DNA of 64,000 bases from Trichaptum fuscoviolaceum (Eukaryota; Basidiomycota; Agaricomycetes; Hymenochaetales; Trichaptaceae), in NCBI GenBank assembly GCA_910574455.1, contig CAJSYZ010000002.1, forward strand, positions 2,257,671-2,321,670, given 5' to 3'. Both the position numbers and the translations under genes were made by a program. This document shows positions 35,544 through 47,825 of the stretch, piece after piece. Positions within the stretch are counted from its first letter, which is position 1; the number at the start of each line of letters is the position of its first letter. The notes under the pieces are model-generated. The model did not search any database, was not told the DNA's origin, and saw only the letters and a list, made by a program, of their open reading frames with translations.

Positions 35544-36524
35544 GAGTATTGTAGAGCTAGGAGGAAAGCGTCAGTGCATATTCCTGCTCTGATGTCCTTC
35601 CAAACTCACCTACAGGGTGATGGTAAACAAAGATACAAAAAACAAAAAAGACAAGGCCTCTAGGGCTGTTGTGTGCGGCCAGCGAAGGTGATAAAGAGAG
35701 TCAAACGGAATAAAGGAAAGGAAAGAAGGGCTGTGACGGCCCCGCCGATGAACAGGCCTCTAAAGAATGAGATGGAGGAGAGAAAAGACGGCTGGCGGAC
35801 GACGTGAACGACGTCGAAATGGGTGGTGGTGACAACGACCACAACCGACCGTGCGTCCGTTCAACCGGTGTTATATTTAGCGCTGATCTCCAGTAATTAA
35901 CCTTACTTTATCTCGATATGGCAGCTGCTTGTCGCAAATTTACCTCCGTTGTCAAGCAGCAACAGTTTCTTCGACACTCCTTGCTCCTCTCCGACATCTC
36001 CATTTACACCGCTTTGTCGCTTGGCTGAGCTGCACGTTGGTTTCGCTCTTATTTTGCACACCCAATGCTTCTCCATCAGCTGTTCAACGCTCAACGCTCA
36101 CATTGAACGATCATGATGATGTATATCAATAGATTTTCCCTCGCGCAGCACTCGTGTTCTCCCCAAACTTAAAGTCCGACAGTTCCACTCTATAGTGATA
36201 CTCGACGACTGCCTACTTTAGCTGAACATTCGTTGCAGCTCACACAACATCTCAGGAGTTTCATTTAGGAACTGACCAAAATGAGGATTGAAGGATTGAA
36301 GGATGTCAACGGTACCGGATGCCAGTGGTATCGGCTAATAGCCATCAAGACTACTACAACACTTCATACAGCCAAATCATGTTCATTACAGTGAGCGCTA
36401 TTTATGCCACGCTATTTCTCCTTTGACCATTTCTATTCATACAGTGTTCAATGCGAAAACTACGGAAACAGTTGAAGAGACGTTGAAAAGAATAACAATA
36501 CACATAGTGATAAGTGATTCGATT
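35544..36524. other. Intergenic region with 5' UTR intron of the membrane-protein gene
   Basis: 981 bp between two minus-strand genes. On the minus strand a canonical intron (GTGAGT..CTAG, 35557-35609) ends 13 bases before the membrane-protein ATG, so the 5' UTR is probably spliced. The leader upstream (about 35630-35800) is pyrimidine-rich on the minus strand. The rest shows no gene. Confidence 0.5.
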
Positions 36525-39500
36525 TCATTTGGCCATGAACCAGTGCTTTTGATCGTCGACGAGCCAGTGAATAGTTCTTTCCTCTTGCTCAGTCGCGGCC
36601 TTGAGCATAGGGACCGCTATTCCCCCGTCCGTGCGACATATCAAATAACCATTGGAGGACAAATGCAGTGTTAAGTCCATGACTTCCTGCCTGTCGTAAA
36701 TTGGTTTGAGCCGCTGGCGCAGATCAGCCTGCCGGGAAATATTTCACATCAGAACCATCGGACGGCTATGCCAGATTTCAAACGTACGTGAGATATCCCC
36801 GGTCGCAGGTGTACAAGCCCGACGACTGAGCGCAGGGCGGCTTCCCACACTTCTGTTATCCGATTACCTTTGATGTCGAGCCATCGGCGAGGGAAACATT
36901 TTGATATCGAAGGTAGCTCCTCCCGGCGTGTTTGTGGGAGTATTATCGTAAACGAGCTGACATACTTTGCACTGACGAGAACCGACGTGTGATATCCGGC
37001 GGGATAAACAACCGGAATGGGTAGTGAATGGAGTTGCTTCATTATTTCCATGCATTTGCCCCCAACTATTGTCTGATTATGCTAAAGTCAGATAGGATCT
37101 CACCATAGTCTTGTTTAACTTACTTTGAGCTTCTGCACCGTTATGCCCTGCGAACCCTGACTCTCGAGGAGATTCAGCACTTCCCTCGCTACTTTCTGGT
37201 CCTCTTCTTTCCATCCTTCAATCAAGTTCAACGAGTCGTCGATGCATCTAACACAATCAACAACGTCTTCCGAGTAAATGCCGCAGCAAGCTGTGTTGCC
37301 TGATACCGTTTTCCCATGCTCATAGTTATCGTTCGTTTCTATGTTCTGAGGTAGATAATCAGGAGCAGGAGATGTTCCATCTTTTACAGATTGACTTTCT
37401 TTCAGGCGGAATTCCATCTGTATCTCGAGATCCTTATCATCTTTACAGTTGTTCTTGCGTCAGCATTTCAAAAATGTTCGACGATAAACATCAACATACC
37501 AGCTTTCCTACTGTTGCCGTCTAACGAAGCTATCGCTCTCTGTGCTTGATCCATGTCAAATTTGATCGAGAATTTATGGTCAGAAAAGAGTTGTAGTAAA
37601 GCGGCGGTGTCCCCGTCTGTGGACATCAAAGGCCATTCTCGCCATTCATTTTGCTCTAGCACCAGCGTCCGTGCAGACTGCACTGCATCTTGAATCAGAT
37701 CTCTGGAGACCGGACCTCCCAATGCATTTTGATTCCTGAAAAATGTTGTAAGCTTATATTTACAAGTGACCTGTGTAACTGGGACTGACGCTTCAGAAAT
37801 CTTTAGAGATCGTCCAGGTGCGAGCCTATCAGGGTCTCTCACAAGCTTCGAGAAAACATTCTGCGACAGAAGGTTGGAACTGGCCTTCGCAACTCGTTCA
37901 TCACCAATGAAATTAAGTATATCAGCAGCACAGTGCGGATCGTAATCCTCGATAGGTGTTCCAATCACGACCTACAGTTTCGTTAGCTTGATCATTGTCG
38001 GAAACCAGTATTCCCCTGAACCAACCTTTAAAGCAGACTCTGCTAAAGCTGTTTGGTCATCGATAACCTCTTCTGGTTGAAGCTCACATTCTAGAACGAT
38101 TGAGTCTTGAAGGAACAGCTTCTCTCGTGCTTCTTCTCCCGTAGAAGCATTGTTCAGGATGTCGGGCCCAGTCTGTGTACTCTGTTCCAATACATCATAC
38201 TTATCCAGCAGTTCCGCGAGGTCAAGAGGTAGCGTGCACTGTGCTGTCTCTTCGTCAATTGAGATCCCCAAACGCCTGATAGCACAGTCAATCACTTTCT
38301 CAAAGGGATAGAGGGTCTCATTGACATACAGTGCGTCCTTATCAATGTGTTTCCGAAGAAACATGATGTGGGCTAACAGATCGAAATCTGTCACATCAGC
38401 AGGATTATCGTCGGGAAGGTCTGCGGTGCCTCGATGCTTCGACCACAGGTCCATCCAAGCCGCTTCAAGCCGTCGCAGGTAGCCTTCGGCGCCTGGCTTT
38501 TCCTTAAGACGTCCAATATGTTGCCTAACTGTATTGCTGGATATGTCTTTGAATAATTGCGCGAACGCTCCGTAATCAACCCTGTAGTAACAACGGCATC
38601 GAGCTTGGATTATTGCATAGGCATCGCGGGCCAGTTCGTCGTCATCCTCGCTCCAGTGATACCTTGTTTTCCGAGACCGGATTCTCATATCATTCGAGTC
38701 TGCAAATGTCCGTCGTTCACAAATTTGTGCAGTAAAATAATTGATAAACTTCACCTTCTTTGAGTCCTTTCTTCTTATGAGACTTAGCGGCTTTCCCTTT
38801 TATTTTGGGTTTTTCCAAAGGTGTAGGTGTATCGATTCGAAGGTCCACGACCATTTGCGTCGGTTGAGCACCAGCTTCCATCCGAACAGGTTGTGCAAAG
38901 GTAGAGATCACGGGATGTTGAGATATTCCCGGTTGGATTACATCGCGCAGTTTCTTCGTCTTTACTGCCGCTCGCAGCGCCTCTTTTATCTGGTTCTCCC
39001 ATGCACTTGTGTCCTGAACCACATGTCCCATCACGAACGAATGACGAAGCCGTTTCAGGCGTGTAGATTGGACATCCGGACCATCGCACACTTTCTCCAA
39101 CAAAGTTTTCCACTCCAGTTCCCGCCGTTGGGTCGCCTCTTTGCTTTTGGCGTCGAGTAACGCCTTAATTGCCGCCGCTTCTTGTTTTTTCCTCTCAAGC
39201 TGCTCCTCTCTAAGCCGAATCCTCATAATTTCATCGTTTCGCTTTTTTCGGGCGGCTACGACGTATTTGCGAACTACCTCAGAAGGAGCAGAAATTATAT
39301 GCGCGACTCTGGCAATCAGATCCACACTGACCTCAGAGCTCTGGGATGAATCAAAATTCTTGTCAAGAAACTGACATTGATGCCATGAGAGGCAATAGCT
39401 GCCCTTCCATGACCGCGACCTAGCGAGAGTCGCTCTCATGCGGTCATCGTATGCTATTGAAGCCGGATAAGAACGCTGAGAAGTTGGCAGCTGTCTCTCA

Positions 39501-42500
39501 CAGTATGCCCCATCAGTACTAGCGAACTGTAGTACATCCCAAAAATCGAGGACGTCAACCTTGGATGATAACGGCATCTTCCTATGCAAGGGTGGGGGGA
39601 CTTCTCGTAGGGCCGTCAGAAAAACGGGGGCGGACTCAGTGAACTGCCAGTAACGGGGGTACACGGGCGGCTGTTCTGATTCCCATCCGGGAGGCATAAG
39701 CTCGAATAGCATTGCGTCGTTTGTCGACAAGGGATTAGTTGTACTTGAGACTTTCAAAGGAGTCACAATCTTCAGAGCCTTTAATACCTCTAGAAGTTCG
39801 AAAATACGATCTCGAGACCCCGCCTTGCCTGCACGAAGAGCAGACTGCCATTTGACTGGAGCATCCTTGACGCGCATTCTCTGACCTTCCTCGGTCTCGA
39901 GAGCAGCCTTGAATTCATCGATTACGGCGACGGAGGTCATGTAAGTACTGTAGACAGACAGCGGAACGTCGGTTTCAAAATATTCCCAGTCGACCACCCT
40001 GTTACTAGCAACGATAAACTGGCTTGCTGTATTCTGACCGAACTTCTCGACGATATGGACATGAAGGGCCCGAGCTCTCATAAGGATCCCTAACAGAAAT
40101 CCATATATCTGCGAAGCAGTCTGCTTTTCCAGACGTAACGCCTCACGAATGATCTCGTCATCGAGCTCAAATAGACGCTGAACGCGCTCTGGGTCTCTGG
40201 AGAAATGAGCCTGCCCCTTAATCCGTAAGTTTTCCTCTACCCATTTCTTGGCTATGGCCCGGGGTCCGTTGGGATCTATCTCTGCTCGCCGGTCTGTGGC
40301 ATGCGCTCCGTCGTCAGTTCCCTTTGGGTCGAACACCGGTGATCCAAGCGTGGATAAGAACTTGCGGATATCTTCTTCGCTGATATGCGGTAGGTGGGCA
40401 ATTTTTACAAGCCTACTAGAGCTGGTAGCTGTCCGAACGGTAGTTGTGAGTAACTTTATACGTCCGTCTGACACCAAATTGTTGAAGGCTGCGTTCATCG
40501 TCCTGCGATCAATCTGAGTACCAACTGGAGCGCTAGTTGGTTCGCCCGCTTTCGTCATGGCCTCAAGCAAATCCGTCAAGGCTCTGAAGAAGTCGAGGGT
40601 CGAAGTATTTATGACACCTCCAGAGTTCTCGATAAGGCGGACGAACTCGTTTTCTCGCCTTATCTGGGATATATTATTTACTGTGTTTTGGCGGGGTATA
40701 TCAAATTTCTTCGGAACGCTTTTCGTGGAAGAGATCGAAGTAGCTTCAGATTCTTTCTCCGCTGATTTGTTACTGACGGCCTGGGTCGCTGCTGACTGGA
40801 CCTTAACAGTGGTTTGTACCGGCTCATTCGAAGAGCCATCAGGCATGCCGGCAATAGGGACAGATCGCATTTCCTCGAATAAGGACATTTCCGGATCACT
40901 TTGGTCTTCTGCAGAGTGCGTAACAGGTCCATCGTCGGCCAATTCAGTCAATGGAGACATAGGCGTGTCTGAGGCATTCTGTACGAGATTCTGCCAATCC
41001 GGCACAAACGGAAAGGGAAGAACTTGTTCAGCCTGTTGTTCAAATGAAGCGGGGACGAGTTTGCCTACGGGACCCAATTCATCTGTCTCGAAATCAGACA
41101 TATATTTATCATCATCCATCGCAGACTTCGTAGCAATTTTCCCGTCCGATGGATCCAGGTCGACTTCCGGAAGAGTCTCAATGTAAGGAACATCAGGTAT
41201 ACTTTCATTAGGAGCCACTATTGGCCCGATCTCGACTAGAGGAAAAGTAACATCCTTCAGTGAGGCATGACATTGATATTTAACAAAGAACGCACCATCA
41301 GTTGGCATTTGAGCCTCCAAAATCGTTTCGAATTGACTCGTCGCAAGACTTTCTGAGCCATTTCTGCTAGTAACAACTGGAGTTGATGTGTTCACGGCCA
41401 CTTTCTCGCTACCATCGATCTTAGGCTTCTTGGGAGGTCTTCCTCGCTTCCGTCTAACAACTGAAGGTTCAATAACCATCGGAGCAGATGCATTGACTGT
41501 CGCTTGAAATTGACTAGGATCTTCGCTTGCAGAAGTATTGCCTGTTGTTTCCACAGTCGGTTCATCATCTGAATTAATTTCCGATTCTCCTTCATCATCA
41601 AATGACCTCTTTCGCTTTCCCCTTGTCTTGCGAGTGGATACCCGACCTTCCCCAGCCTCCAGATCCTCTTTCTTTCTCGCCTCAATCTTCAGCCTTTTCT
41701 GTCTTCGTTGCTCAGCGATCTCGGGATCTTTGACTGGCCTTCCCCGCTTCCTGGTACCGTCCGCAAGGACTGGATTCTTGAATACCTTCTCTTTCTTCTC
41801 CTTTTTCTCTTTCACCTTTTTTGGTTTGCTTGACCCTTCCCCAGTATTTTCACCATGCACAGCTGCCGATTTGATCGCCACGGGATGTTCCTTGCGGGGT
41901 CTACCTCCCTTATTGCTTGCTATCGGCCGATACTGCATCAAATGCGCGAACAATTCAGCCTCTTCCAGATAGAATTCGTCCGCAGAGTGTATCGAATAGG
42001 ACCCTGCAGTATCAACGTCTTCCGCGCTATATATGCCAGTTGGCGCCTGGAACTTCTCGCGGGCCATGAGCTCAATATAACTTGGTAGAGTGAAATAGCG
42101 ATATCGCTTCTCTTTGCCATAATTTTCATTGAGTTGGATTATGCTCAGGTCTGCCAAATGAGGGGGAGGAGGCTGCTTGAGCGTACGGTCAAGGAATTGA
42201 TCCACTGATCTCTTATCAAAATGACCAAGATTTTCGGCCAATTCCTGTCAGAGCATAAGAAACGGCCATGACCAGGAGCAAGATTTTCCTCACTTGTAAG
42301 GTGATTCCTGTACTTCCTGATCTCTCTACGAGGTCAAGGATTTGTTTCTGAAACGTCACATTCGCAGCCAATCTCCCGGTGTTATCAACTCCATGTAGCG
42401 TTCAATTAGGATTGCCAAACACGAGATACAAATCAATGCATACCTTCAGTCGCCAAAAGATCCTCCTCCTTCTCTTCGTCAAGCTCTTCACCTTGCATAT

Positions 42501-43926
42501 TGACGACATTTTCGGCATTTTCACCTGCAGATGACCCTTGCTTGACTAGACGAATATAAACAGATCGGAGTGCTGAGTCCGGATCAATATTAGGCAAGGA
42601 AACTTTTTCGATTTCTCCTTCCGAAATAAGTTCTCTCAACCTATTCAGAAAGAACCGTCGGTCTGACTTGTCCCGGGGATGAAATCCCTGCAACCAAATG
42701 TTCAGCGAGAAGCAACAGAGTAAACGGAGATACGAACAACTCGCAACGCTATGTTTACATACGGGACCAATCCGTCTTCAGAGTGCTTTAACAGTTTTAT
42801 TATGCGCTGGCGCAGGATGGGTAGGCTTGTCAAGTGCAGGGTATCAATCGGATCGAACTGTAAACAATCAGCATCGTTATCACCCTTCATTTTCTCTGCC
42901 TTTCCACTATCTTCCTTAGCACGATTCTCTGCATCCCGAATCGCTTTCCAGGACGAACCCGAATCGAAGTAATGTTTGTGCACACAAAAGTTCTGGCTGT
43001 TTCCACCGCGTCTGAGCTTAACACTGAGATCCAGCAAGTCAGAGTTAAATGCGACAATCGTTAGCTCCAGGTTTCGGAAGCTCACACTAAATTGAGGTCG
43101 ACGAGCTGACCGACGAGATAATGTATAGTCTTTTGGTCGTATCCTGTTGCCTTGCCCAAGTCGACGGCACTAATTCCGGGTTCGCGAGCGCGACCGATGA
43201 CTTGCAGTGCAGCATATACCACAGGCGTCAGTTTTGCAGGCTAAATCAGAATACGGAGTTAGTAAACGCCTCTGTCCCGGTATGCAGAATAGTGTATCAA
43301 CCCTTGCGTGTGAGCCCGCGAGGACCACAAATATTGCTTCTGGATCCACGGCGACCCTCAACTTCTCTCCGTATCGCGCAATGAGTACGTTGATGTCGGA
43401 AGACGTCGCATCGGGAATATCTTCCAACTTAGAGACAGTATGCGACTCTCTGGGTTCGTTATCTTCCACTCCTTTGTTCCTCTTTCCTACCCTCACCTGC
43501 GGTGGGACAGAGATGTAGGTGATTGGCCCATCGGGCAGTTTCCCAATCTTGACAGATGGTTGTTGCAGAATAATCGAAAATAGGAAGGAACAGTACGAAT
43601 TATCAATTGCTTGTTTCACGGACGACTGTAGCTCGTAAAAGCTCTCAATGATACGCTTCAGTTCTTCGAAGCCACAGCCTAGCGCAGAATGTCAGCATAA
43701 GTCATCTCCAGGATTTTAATAAAAGAAAATCAATAATAAATGTGGTGTTCAAGTATTGTCAAGAGCAGGAGTCGAACATCCTGACAAGTCTTAACCAAAA
43801 CGGACATCGCATAGCTGAGCAATTCATTTTGCGTATAAAAGGAAGATGCATAGTATGAAAGTTGAACCTACCTAATTCTCCTTCGAATGCGATCTCGGTC
43901 AAACAGTGTTGGACAAGCTCATCCAT
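36525..43926 (-). CDS. TFC3: TFIIIC largest subunit, B-block-binding (tau138/Tfc3, GTF3C1-type)
   Basis: Recognises the B box of tRNA genes and recruits TFIIIB for RNA polymerase III. ATG at 43926-43924 (MDELVQHCLTEIAFEGEL), stop TGA at 36527-36525 (HWFMAK). The product is about 2,250 residues, near human GTF3C1 and about twice yeast Tfc3. Winged-helix B-block features are seen: LKRIIE, REPGISAVDLGKATGYDQKT, IHYLVGQLVDLNLVV, KSDRRFFLNRLRELISEGEI and GSTGITLQELAENLG. Three AT-hook-like cores occur in the basic region (GGRPRKEHP, KRGRPVKDP, KRGRPPKKPK). Downstream are the extended winged-helix blocks (RRTMNAAFNNLVSDGRIKLL, LGSPVFDPKG) and a C-terminal domain with RYHWSEDDDELARDAYAIIQ, typical of fungal Tfc3-like proteins. 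The central exon is 3.5 kb. The first intron (43679-43871) is 193 nt and contains a B-box-like element, described separately. Confidence 0.9.
43768..43778 (-). promoter_or_regulatory. B-box-like TFIIIC site inside TFC3 intron 1
   Basis: Minus strand TGTTCGACTCC matches the pol III B-box consensus GGTTCGANTCC at all but the first base. An A-box-like TTGCTCAGCTAT lies 32 nt upstream (43811-43822), the spacing found in tRNA genes. A T-rich TTTTCTTTT lies downstream (43721-43729). The acceptor and D stems of a tRNA do not form. Confidence 0.45.
43811..43822 (-). promoter_or_regulatory. A-box-like element paired with the B-box-like site
   Basis: TTGCTCAGCTAT resembles TRGCNNAGYNGG, with mismatches at the second position and the final GG. 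It is meaningful only together with the downstream B-box-like match. Confidence 0.3.
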
Positions 43927-44486
43927 TGTCGTTTAGCAAAAAAGGGTGACTCCAGGTTCTCGTTAGTGGCACCCGGCCTGCCAATGGAAGGCCTCGGATT
44001 TCAAACGCAACACGGAAAGCCTGCCGTTGAGGTCAACAGTCTACAGTAGGAGCATTTTTAGAGATGAGCTGCAGCTGCTTGCAGCTTGACTTCTAGAGTC
44101 GAATTTGAGTGTCGGTGGCAGAAGGAACTTCGCCAACAGCCTGAGTGGCATGCCAGTGCATAGTACTACTGTGCTGACTCAGCTGAGTCGATTTCCAAAT
44201 TACCGAACGAGAAGCTTTTCAAAGATCGAAATTATCAACGAATTACATTTTACCCCGATCTATAAGGGCTCTAAATACTACTGATAAATTCGCAAAGCAG
44301 CTCGGGGAGTGTGACAGAAAAATGTGCAGTAGATAATACAGTGCGAGGGAGGAATAATGTAAGGTATGATTCTACTTTCGGTAGATAATAGCAAGAGAGT
44401 AGCAGCAAAAATCTGCATCTAAATTCGCCCGTCCAAATAAGAAAAAATGAGAATGAGAATGAGAAGAAAGTAATTTCATTGCGAAG
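43927..44486. other. Intergenic region between TFC3 start and UPS2 stop
   Basis: 560 bp: TFC3 promoter and UPS2 3' flank, A-rich toward 44440-44475. I see no gene. Confidence 0.5.
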
Positions 44487-45148
44487 TTAATGTAGGTGAG
44501 CAGGATGCTGCTCTTTTCCTTCCCATAGGCTTCTCAAGACATCCGTAAAGCCGAGTTTCCCCTTCAGTGCGTTCTGTTTAAACCGCTCAGCCAGCCATTG
44601 CTCTACTCTGTCTTGCATGCTCCTCCAGAGCGCCATACGTGCTTGTATTTCTGCAGTTTGTGTGAAGACTGTCTGCTTGAGCGGATGCGTTGGTGAAGGA
44701 CGGTAGCGAATAACTTCGTAGCAGGTTGCGAGTTGTGATAATGACAAGTTCACGGATGTGATAGAGCAGTCTTGTGTGGCCGGGTCTACAAATGAAACTT
44801 CGCGGACATACGCATCTTCAGACCCTCCAAATAGCTATGCGTGGTGTACAGTCAGTTGCATTGATCATAGAACGCGAGTACGACGATCACTCACTGTCAC
44901 TATCCATGTAGGTGCCTTTTGTTTGCATCCCAAAATCCGTTCTGTGCGAATGATGCCTGTTTTGGGGTCCACAGTGCGATCTAGGACATCGACCGTAACG
45001 ACATGCGAGCAATGGGGATTCGGGTATTTATGCCACATTCCGACGACGACCTGTGCCCATTGGAAACTACGAACAGCTCAGGTATTTTCAACACTTCGCA
45101 ATAAAGAAAGGCTCACTTGTAATTGAACGCTTGAGAATAGTAATGCAT
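44487..45148 (-). CDS. UPS2: UPS2: PRELI/MSF1-domain phosphatidylserine transfer protein of the mitochondrial intermembrane space
   Basis: With Mdm35, Ups2 moves phosphatidylserine to the inner membrane for phosphatidylethanolamine synthesis. ATG at 45148-45146, stop TAA at 44489-44487. Exon 1 encodes MHYYSQAFNY plus two bases of codon 11; the intron is 45067-45116. The PRELI core follows: FQWAQVVVGMWHKYPNPHCS, HVVTVDVLDR, IIRTERILGCKQKAPTW, GGSEDAYVREVSFVDP, VNLSLSQLATCYEVIRY, KTVFTQTAEIQAR-like helix, then WLAERFKQNALKGKLGFTDV. TERL-type strand, VREVS, NLS and the KKGKMGF-like KLGF end place it with Ups2/PRELID3 rather than Ups1. Length (about 185 residues) matches the domain with almost no tail. 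Confidence 0.92.
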
Positions 45149-45669
45149 CGTATAGGTCGTGAGGTAGCGTTAGCAGAGATGGAGGGAAGCAGCAGTGCAC
45201 ACTGCACAGGGTCGAAGCGAAGAGAAAAGTTATGGACGACGGTGGAGTTGTGCGGGGAAAGGTGGATTTCTCAGCTACGGCTTCCGACCAACCCCGATGA
45301 CGAATTTCATGTGAAAAATCCAACCAATGATTGGCAACCTGGGTGTTCACACGCCCACTACTCCGAGTCCGGACATGCTCGTGTGCGCAACGGTGCGCAA
45401 TCCTCAGCACACAGTGAAGAAAGGCCGGAAAAAGTTGAGCCAGGTCTACGACAGGAGTTGATTCAGAAACAACAAAGGACTACAATATATTGTTAGAATA
45501 TGTCTGTAATATATCGAAAAAAAATCCCAGAGAATGGGCCTGATATGCAGGATATGGAAGTGCCAGTGATTGATACAACCGAAATCCACACGACTTCACC
45601 CCGAACAGACTCCTTGATGTGACAACCTATCGCAACACAGGAGCTCCCACAAGTACATGAAGGTTAGTG
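45149..45669. other. Intergenic region between UPS2 and ROK1
   Basis: 521 bp with the UPS2 promoter and ROK1 3' flank. Open frames crossing it from the UPS2 side lack any family signature. Confidence 0.5.
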
Positions 45670-47825
45670 CTATGAAGATTCTCTGTCGTCTGGACTGCCA
45701 GCTGGCTCGCTCTTTCCCCCTTCGCGGGACGGTTTCGTCTTTCGGCGCTTTGAACCTTCTATCATTTCCCTGAAGGTCCAGGAGTCAAAATTTAGCTGGT
45801 GATGGAACCTCTTGAAGACTTACTTCTTCCTGATCGCCTGTGATCGCCCAATCCGTCCATCCTTGGTGACCTGGTCGCCTCGCTTAACCTTGCCCATCTG
45901 ACGTCGTTTCATTTTCGAAGGCTTCGGCAACTTTATTATCCATTCGGGAACAGTCGAACCGGACTGCAGTAGCACGTTTGCAATGCTAGACTTAGACCGT
46001 TAGCCGAAACATAACGAACGCATGCTCTTTTACTTACGGCTTGAGATGTGGTGCGTCCTCGTTGGTGAAATACGTGATGGCCATACCCTCCTGACCTGCT
46101 CGGCCCGTCCGTCCTGCGGTGATGGAGTGAGTACTACACTCTATATGGTGGACAAGAGTGAAACGAAAAGGTACCTATGCGGTGGATATAGCTTTGCACG
46201 CTGGTGGGGAAGTCGAAGTTGATGACGCCGCGAACACCTTTGAAGTCCATTCCACGAGCCATGACTTCTGTAGTGATCATCACCCAACTTTCACCCTTCC
46301 GCATTCGTACAATGGCATCTTCACGTTCCTTCTTGGTCATTCCGGCATGTAGACAATCGACATTCGGAACGCTGTTCAGAACTAGTTGCTCAGCCAGGGA
46401 CGAAGCTCGTGCCTGAGTAGATGTGAAGACAATGATAGGAGGTGTATATGGCTGAGACAAGAATTGTAACAGAGATGGAAGTTTGGACGATTCGTCGGCG
46501 ACATATGTGAGTTTTTGTGAAATGGAGGGCAGTGGAGTATCCCTAATGATGATAATGTCAACTTCAATCCGCAAGTCATATGATCTATTTACTCACTTCA
46601 GACCCACAACCACTCGGATAGGATCTTTAAGCATACTCATAGCAATGCTTTCCACCCCTGCAGGAAGAGTTGCACTAAAGACTGCCGTCCGGACATTCTC
46701 ATACGTGCAGGCAGCTACAACCTCCTGTGTCTGTGACAGGAACTCGGTATCTAATAGACGATCAGCTTCGTCTAAGACCAAATACCGGACGCTAAGAGAG
46801 AATTAGGTATCTAATGACATCACTGGAGGGCTATATCAACGTACTTATCGAGTTGGAGTGTCCCGTTTTGCAAAGAGTCTACAAGACGAAGAGGAGTACT
46901 GACAATGATGTCTAGCAAAAAGGATTATGAGATGTTACCAGAAGGACAGCATGCGTAAAATACGAACCGACTTTGTCTCTGACAGCTTTGTCGGTTAGTG
47001 TGCTTGCCGTGGCCTTGCTGAAAAGAACGGTTCTCCACTTCCGACCTTGAGCAAGTTTCATAACTTCATTATGAATTTGATGTGCAAGTTCTCGAGTGGG
47101 TGCGACAACTACTGCACGAACACCACCCTTTTCGGATTTCAGGCTCGACATGGGTGCCTTCAGAGACGCCATAATAGGAATAAGATACGATAGTGTTTTT
47201 CCTGTTCCCGTAGGTGAAATAGCAGCCAAATCGCGACCCTGTGCTCATCATCAGGAATTGCAAAAAGTGGGCTTCAAAAGAGGAGTACCTCGAGCAGAAT
47301 GGGGGCTGCGTGCGACTGAATGGCAGTTGGGAACTTGTACCCAAACTCATTGAGGTTTTGAAGTATCCGAGAGGGAAGGTCGTAACGTTCTTGCAGCTCC
47401 TTGAACGAATCGGTTGGACTTGGCACATTTGTCCCTTTACTAGTCACCCGATGACGAGGCATACTCGGCCCTTCCTCTCTGGAGTCGTTGGCATCTCCTC
47501 CACCTTCGGCTGAATCGTGTCTACTCCTCTTTTTGCTTGAAGTCCCAGTATCACTTCCCTCCTCTGCGTCCGACTCAGCTACCTTCCGTTTCGGCGCTCC
47601 CCCTTGAGTGTACTTGAAGAAGTCTAGTTCGGCTGGTAACTGGCCTTCTTTCTCTTTCCCTTTGTCCCCGGTCGTGGTCACGCGAGTTTTCGGCTGTTTA
47701 AGGTGTGAGTTGAGAAGGATTGGAGTAGCTCATGGGCGACTCGCCTGGAAGATTTCCAAGTCCGACTTGAACCGTCTCTTGTCAAATTTCACGCCCCCGC
47801 GCGACAATAATTGAAAGGCTTCCAT
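45670..47825 (-). CDS. ROK1: ROK1/DDX52 DEAD-box RNA helicase (18S rRNA processing)
   Basis: ATP-dependent nucleolar helicase of small-subunit ribosome assembly. ATG at 47825-47823 (MEAFQLLSRGGVKFDKRRF), stop TAG at 45672-45670. Exon 1 joins to PKTRVTTTGDKGK through a GC-AG intron (47694-47744). Core motifs in order: Q motif region FKELQERYDLPSRIL with PTAIQSHAAPILL, Walker A AISPTGTGKT, PTRELAHQI, VSTPLRLVDSL, DEAD in VLDEADRLLD, SAT in AVFSATLPAG, FTSTQARAS, MITTEVMARGMDFK, and motif VI HRIGRTGRAG, rebuilt across the intron at about 46115-46170. The basic tail (SKMKRRQMGKVKRGDQ, IRKKEMIEGSKRRK) fits Rok1. The residue before the Q-motif and the KFP-TAIQ spacing are those of the Rok1 branch. 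About seven introns occur. Confidence 0.94.

Noticed and set aside
36423..36674. Plus-strand open frame of 83 codons
   Set aside because: Antisense to the TFC3 C-terminus, which continues in frame to TGA at 36525.
43741..43830. A tRNA gene in TFC3 intron 1
   Set aside because: T-loop and A/B-box spacing fit, but the acceptor stem, D stem and anticodon stem do not pair. Kept only as a possible TFIIIC site or decayed tRNA.
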